DNA from: Bacteroidetes bacterium 41-46
GTDB taxonomy: Bacteria; Bacteroidota; Bacteroidia; Bacteroidales; UBA932
DNA length: 64,000 nucleotides
Assembly: GCA_001897515.1 (NCBI GenBank)
Contig: MKTA01000018.1
Span: forward strand, 124,001 to 188,000
Reading direction: 5' to 3'
A program made the position numbers and the translations under genes. Positions 60,941 to 64,000 of the stretch are shown in pieces. The notes beneath the pieces are model-generated. The model made no database searches, had not been told where the DNA came from, and saw nothing but the letters and a program-made list of their open reading frames with translations. Each line of letters opens with the position of its first letter. Within the stretch, counting starts at the first letter, position 1.

Positions 60941-62215
60941 ATGAGCGAATATATAAACAATTCAAGTCAGAGGAAAGAGCTCCTCAAACATATGCTTCTT
61001 GAACTTCACAAAGGGGAGGCTCCTGAACAGGTTCAGGAGAGGGTTAAATCACTGCTTAAACAGATTCCCTACAATGAAGTTGTGGAGGTGGAGCAGCAGT
61101 TAATTGCCGAGGGCCTTCCTGAAGAGGAAATTTTGAAATTCTGTGACCTTCACAGTGCAGTACTTGAGGGGAGTCTTACCGGACACGATGCAGTGGTTCC
61201 AGAGGGACATCCTGTAGATACTTTTAAGAAGGAGAACAGAGAGATAGCAAAAGTGATTGAGAAGATAAGGACATTGCTTGTAAGAATGGAGATTCTTAAA
61301 GGGATGCCGGAAGACAAAGACTTTATAAATGCTCTTGTTATAGATCTTAAAAGAGAGTTCAATATGCTCTCTGATGTTGATAAACACTACAAGCGCAAAG
61401 AGTACTTACTCTTCCCGTTCCTTGAGAAGGCAGGGATTACCGGACCGCCAAAGGTAATGTGGGGCAAACATGATGAGATAAGAGAGCTCCTATCTGCTGT
61501 TCATGAGGCTTTGGTTCTGGGCGGTGAAATAAGCGGCAACGATCTCTATGCACTTGGAGACCTACTTATCAGGCCAGCCATTGAACAGACTGAGAGTATG
61601 ATTATGAAGGAAGAGGAGATTCTTTTTCCAATGTGTCTTGAGACCCTTAAACAGAAGAATTGGATTCAGATTTACAACGAGACAGGAATATACGGCTACT
61701 GCATATTTGACCCTAAGGCAGAGTGGAAACCTGAGCCGGAGGAGGGAGAAGAGAGGGAAGAGAGTGGAGTGTCGGCCTCAGTAGAGTACTCAACAGGCGG
61801 TCCTGTGAGACTTTCATCGGGAAGCTTTGACCTTAAGGAGCTGGAGGCACTCTTTGTAACACTACCAGTTGATATAACATATGTTGATGCAAACGATAAG
61901 GTGAAGTTCTTTTCTCACAGTCCAAACAGGGTCTTTGAGAGAAACCGTTCAATAATTGGCAGGGATGTCAGACTCTGTCATCCTCCGGGAAGTGTACATA
62001 TTGTTGAGCAGATTCTTACAGATTTTAAGAGTGGAAAGGAGAACCAGGCTAAATTTTGGCTGAGCAACTTTATGGGGAGGTTCGTTTATATTGAGTACAC
62101 CGCGCTGAGAGGAAAGGAGGGTGAATATCTTGGAGTTATTGAGATTACCCAGGATATATCTGAATTTAGAAAACTTGAAGGGGATCAGCGTCTCCTCTCA
62201 TATTCTAAAAAGTGA
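60941..62215 (+). CDS. DUF438 hemerythrin-PAS protein
   Basis: The 424-residue protein has an N-terminal DUF438 domain (about 5-75: KELLKHMLLELHKGEAPEQVQERVKSLL). Next is a hemerythrin-like HHE domain (about 95-235) with candidate ligands in VDKHYKRKEYLLFPFLE, WGKHDEIR and MKEEEILFPMCLE. A C-terminal PAS domain (about 295-415) follows. The layout matches DUF438-HHE-PAS proteins thought to sense oxygen or nitric oxide or to work in iron-cluster repair. Its stop shares one base with the DUF1858 gene start, so the two are coupled. Confidence 0.87.
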   Translation: MSEYINNSSQRKELLKHMLLELHKGEAPEQVQERVKSLLKQIPYNEVVEVEQQLIAEGLPEEEILKFCDLHSAVLEGSLTGHDAVVPEGHPVDTFKKENREIAKVIEKIRTLLVRMEILKGMPEDKDFINALVIDLKREFNMLSDVDKHYKRKEYLLFPFLEKAGITGPPKVMWGKHDEIRELLSAVHEALVLGGEISGNDLYALGDLLIRPAIEQTESMIMKEEEILFPMCLETLKQKNWIQIYNETGIYGYCIFDPKAEWKPEPEEGEEREESGVSASVEYSTGGPVRLSSGSFDLKELEALFVTLPVDITYVDANDKVKFFSHSPNRVFERNRSIIGRDVRLCHPPGSVHIVEQILTDFKSGKENQAKFWLSNFMGRFVYIEYTALRGKEGEYLGVIEITQDISEFRKLEGDQRLLSYSKK

Positions 62216-62736
62216 TGAAAGAGATAACTTTAGATACAAAAATATCTGAAATTCTAAACGAGTGGCCGGAGCTCGAGCATACTCTGCTCGGGCTCTCGCC
62301 CTCATTTGCCAAACTGAACAGCCCGCTACTTCGCAGGACAGTTGCGAAAGTGACCTCAGTCAGACAGGCGGCTTCAATAGCGGGGATAGACTCCGGGCAT
62401 ATGCTGACTATGCTGAGAAAAGGTGCCGGAATGGAGCCGATGAACGCTTCAGATGAGAGCGAAGAGGCGAGGGATATACTGGCAGCACCTCGTCCTGGCT
62501 GGTTTGCGGAAGAGAGGATTGTATCAAGATTTGATGCTGCGAAAGTTCTGGAGTTGGGAAGCGTTCCAATGGCTAAAATACTGGAGGAGTCAAAAAGGCT
62601 TTCAGAGGGGGAGATATTCCAGTTCTCCACCCCTTTTGTACCGGCTCCCATAATTGAAATATTAATTAACAGAGGATATGATGTGTGGTGCAGACGGATT
62701 GAGGATGTTGTTGAAAATTACGTAATAAAGCAATAG
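62215..62736 (+). CDS. DUF1858 and DUF2249-like protein
   Basis: The 173-residue protein has an N-terminal DUF1858 domain (about 1-70: KEITLDTKISEILNEWPELEHTLLGLSPSF). A C-terminal TusA-fold DUF2249-like part (about 105-173) carries LELGSVPMAKILEESKRLSEGEIFQFSTPFVPAPIIEILINRGYDVW. DUF1858/DUF542-like modules are joined to hemerythrin domains in RIC (YtfE/ScdA) proteins; here the two halves are in adjacent coupled genes. A role in nitrosative or oxidative damage response is inferred. The ATG overlaps the preceding TGA by one base. Confidence 0.82.
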   Translation: MKEITLDTKISEILNEWPELEHTLLGLSPSFAKLNSPLLRRTVAKVTSVRQAASIAGIDSGHMLTMLRKGAGMEPMNASDESEEARDILAAPRPGWFAEERIVSRFDAAKVLELGSVPMAKILEESKRLSEGEIFQFSTPFVPAPIIEILINRGYDVWCRRIEDVVENYVIKQ

Positions 62737-62747
62737 TAGTTAAGTCT

Positions 62748-64000
62748 ATGAAAAGAGTATATCCTGTAACAAATATGAGTTGTGCGGGCTGTGCGGCAGG
62801 GGTGGAGAAGACCCTCCAGGCCCAGCCCGGGGTTTTATATGCCTCGGTTAACTTTGCAGATTCAAGTGTCCTTCTGGAGACAGATCCAAAGATAACAACC
62901 CCCGAAAGGCTAAGGGAGATAGTAAGGGCGATGGGGTATGATATGATAATTGAGGAGCCGGAAGAGGCACGAACCCTTAAAGAGAGCATTGAGGAGAGCA
63001 ACTATGTTAAGTTAAAGAGAAACACGCTCTTTGCCTGGATATTCTCAATTCCGGTTATGATACTATCCATGCTATTTATGAAGCATACCGAGTCGCACGG
63101 GGACATTAGCATGCTCAATGTCATACTTATGCTTCTCTCTTTTCCTGTTCTGGCTTTTTTTGGCAGAAGCTTCTTTATCAGGGGTTTCAAACAGGCAGGA
63201 ATGTTTAAGGCAAATATGGATACTCTTGTTGCATTAAGCACTTCAATAGCATTTTTATTAAGCACATTCAATACACTATGGCCATCATTCTGGATTGACA
63301 AAGGTCTGGAGCCAATGGTCTATTATGAGGCTGCTGTTATGATAATTTCATTCGTCCTTTTGGGGAAATTTCTGGAGGAGAGAGCAAAGGGCAACACAAC
63401 AGCATCCATTAAAAGACTTATGGGTCTGGCACCCAAAGTAGCCACGGTAATAAGGGGAGGTGAGAGGGTAGAAATTCCTGTCTATACAATAAAGGTTGGT
63501 GAAATTGTTGTTGTGAAGCCAGGAGATAAGATACCCGTAGATGGAGTAGTAACCGAAGGCGACTCATACGTTGATGAGAGTATGATTACCGGAGAGCCCA
63601 TAGGGGTTCTGAAGCAGAGAGGCGAAAGAGTACTTGCCGGCACAATCAATCAAAAGGGCAGCTTCAATTTTGAGGCAGATAAGGTAGGCAGTGAAACAGT
63701 GCTTGCTAAAATTATTGAGATGGTCAAAGAGGCACAGGGGAGTAAGGCTCCGGTCCAGAGAATAGTTGACAAGATTGCATCAATATTTGTCCCTGCCGTT
63801 TTGGTTATATCTATTATTACACTCGCTGTATGGCTTACTATTGGAGGTCAAAGCCACTTTTTCCACGCCCTTATATCTGCTGTATCAGTTTTGGTAATTG
63901 CATGCCCCTGCGCATTGGGTCTTGCAACACCCACAGCTCTTATGGTGGGAATCGGGAAGGCCGCAGAGGAGCACATACTTATCAAAGATGCCGCGGCACT
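62748..64000 (+). CDS. copA: Copper-translocating P-type ATPase, CopA type (3' end outside window)
   Basis: 417 residues are visible and the frame is still open at the window edge. The N-terminal heavy-metal domain carries MSCAGC (Cys12, Cys15). P1B-type helices follow. The actuator domain TGE motif appears in DESMITGEPIGVLK. The transmembrane metal site CPC is Cys386-Pro-Cys388 (VIACPCALGLATPTALMVG). CPC plus the single N-terminal domain indicates Cu(I) export. The DKTGT phosphorylation site lies beyond the window. It follows the DUF1858 gene by 11 nt, suggesting that copper and nitric-oxide or iron-cluster stress may be handled together. Confidence 0.92.
   Translation, partial: MKRVYPVTNMSCAGCAAGVEKTLQAQPGVLYASVNFADSSVLLETDPKITTPERLREIVRAMGYDMIIEEPEEARTLKESIEESNYVKLKRNTLFAWIFSIPVMILSMLFMKHTESHGDISMLNVILMLLSFPVLAFFGRSFFIRGFKQAGMFKANMDTLVALSTSIAFLLSTFNTLWPSFWIDKGLEPMVYYEAAVMIISFVLLGKFLEERAKGNTTASIKRLMGLAPKVATVIRGGERVEIPVYTIKVGEIVVVKPGDKIPVDGVVTEGDSYVDESMITGEPIGVLKQRGERVLAGTINQKGSFNFEADKVGSETVLAKIIEMVKEAQGSKAPVQRIVDKIASIFVPAVLVISIITLAVWLTIGGQSHFFHALISAVSVLVIACPCALGLATPTALMVGIGKAAEEHILIKDAAA

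Noticed and set aside
62748-64000. Lead/zinc/cadmium exporter
   Set aside because: The CPC motif followed by ALGLATP and the single MSCAGC domain are of the copper type; the diagnostic later helices are outside the window.

Overview
The window is a Bacteroidales (Bacteroidota) chromosome segment. Support for this includes a SusC/SusD pair, BACON and DUF4369 domains, a GH92 mannosidase, a GT3-GT35 fusion, a DksA-type protein with only part of the zinc-finger cysteines, and repeated matches to the Bacteroidota -7 promoter box TAnnTTTG ahead of genes. Base composition is moderate, and arginine is written largely with AGA/AGG. I see no insertion sequence, prophage or CRISPR array. The genus cannot be fixed from the sequence alone.

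Layout. 1-8.2 kb: the 5' end of a secreted protein, rlmH, a large orphan NtrY-like histidine kinase, then a leftward housekeeping operon engB-prs-nadE-small Cys-tail protein-der. 8.26-21.8 kb: one long rightward run, xseA-xseB followed by a five-gene glycogen module (GH13, GH133 debrancher, GT4, GH57, GT3-GT35 fusion), ribF and a small membrane protein. There is no ADP-glucose pyrophosphorylase in the window; the GT3 domain suggests UDP-glucose as donor. 21.8-24.6 kb: greA, a HIT protein, a thioredoxin-fold lipoprotein lacking CxxC, and tsaB.

24.6-29.8 kb holds the most interesting locus. A leftward series encodes a peptidase-containing ABC exporter (C39-TMD-NBD, catalytic triad visible), two overlapping small genes for double-glycine-leader peptides, a TolC-type outer membrane protein and an HlyD/MacA-type adaptor. 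Together these make a candidate complete export path for a two-peptide secreted product (bacteriocin or signal).

29.9-36.3 kb: cvpA, ileS, a guanine-deaminase-like gene, dksA-like, lspA and an ECF sigma factor. 36.3-38.5 kb is repeat-rich: tRNA-Ser(UGA) lies between two long perfect inverted repeats, followed by an AraC-GyrI regulator with a 30-bp in-frame minisatellite and a 62-bp tandem duplication. 38.5-45.8 kb: a methyltransferase, an orphan protein and a SusC-SusD-PepSY uptake operon, possibly for iron or siderophore. 45.9-55.3 kb: a BACON-LRR-M64 peptidase lipoprotein with palindromic operator candidates, a GH92 alpha-mannosidase, and a trio of secreted proteins including an OmpA-like one. 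55.4-59.3 kb: an ArnC/LAB_N/ArnT-like/epimerase cluster for envelope glycan or lipid modification. 59.4-64 kb: proline dehydrogenase, a small GNAT-fold protein, DUF438 hemerythrin-PAS, DUF1858-DUF2249-like, and the first two thirds of a CopA-type copper ATPase running off the end.

Four convergent gene pairs overlap at their 3' ends by 14-29 bp, so transcription units are tightly packed and little room is left for terminators.
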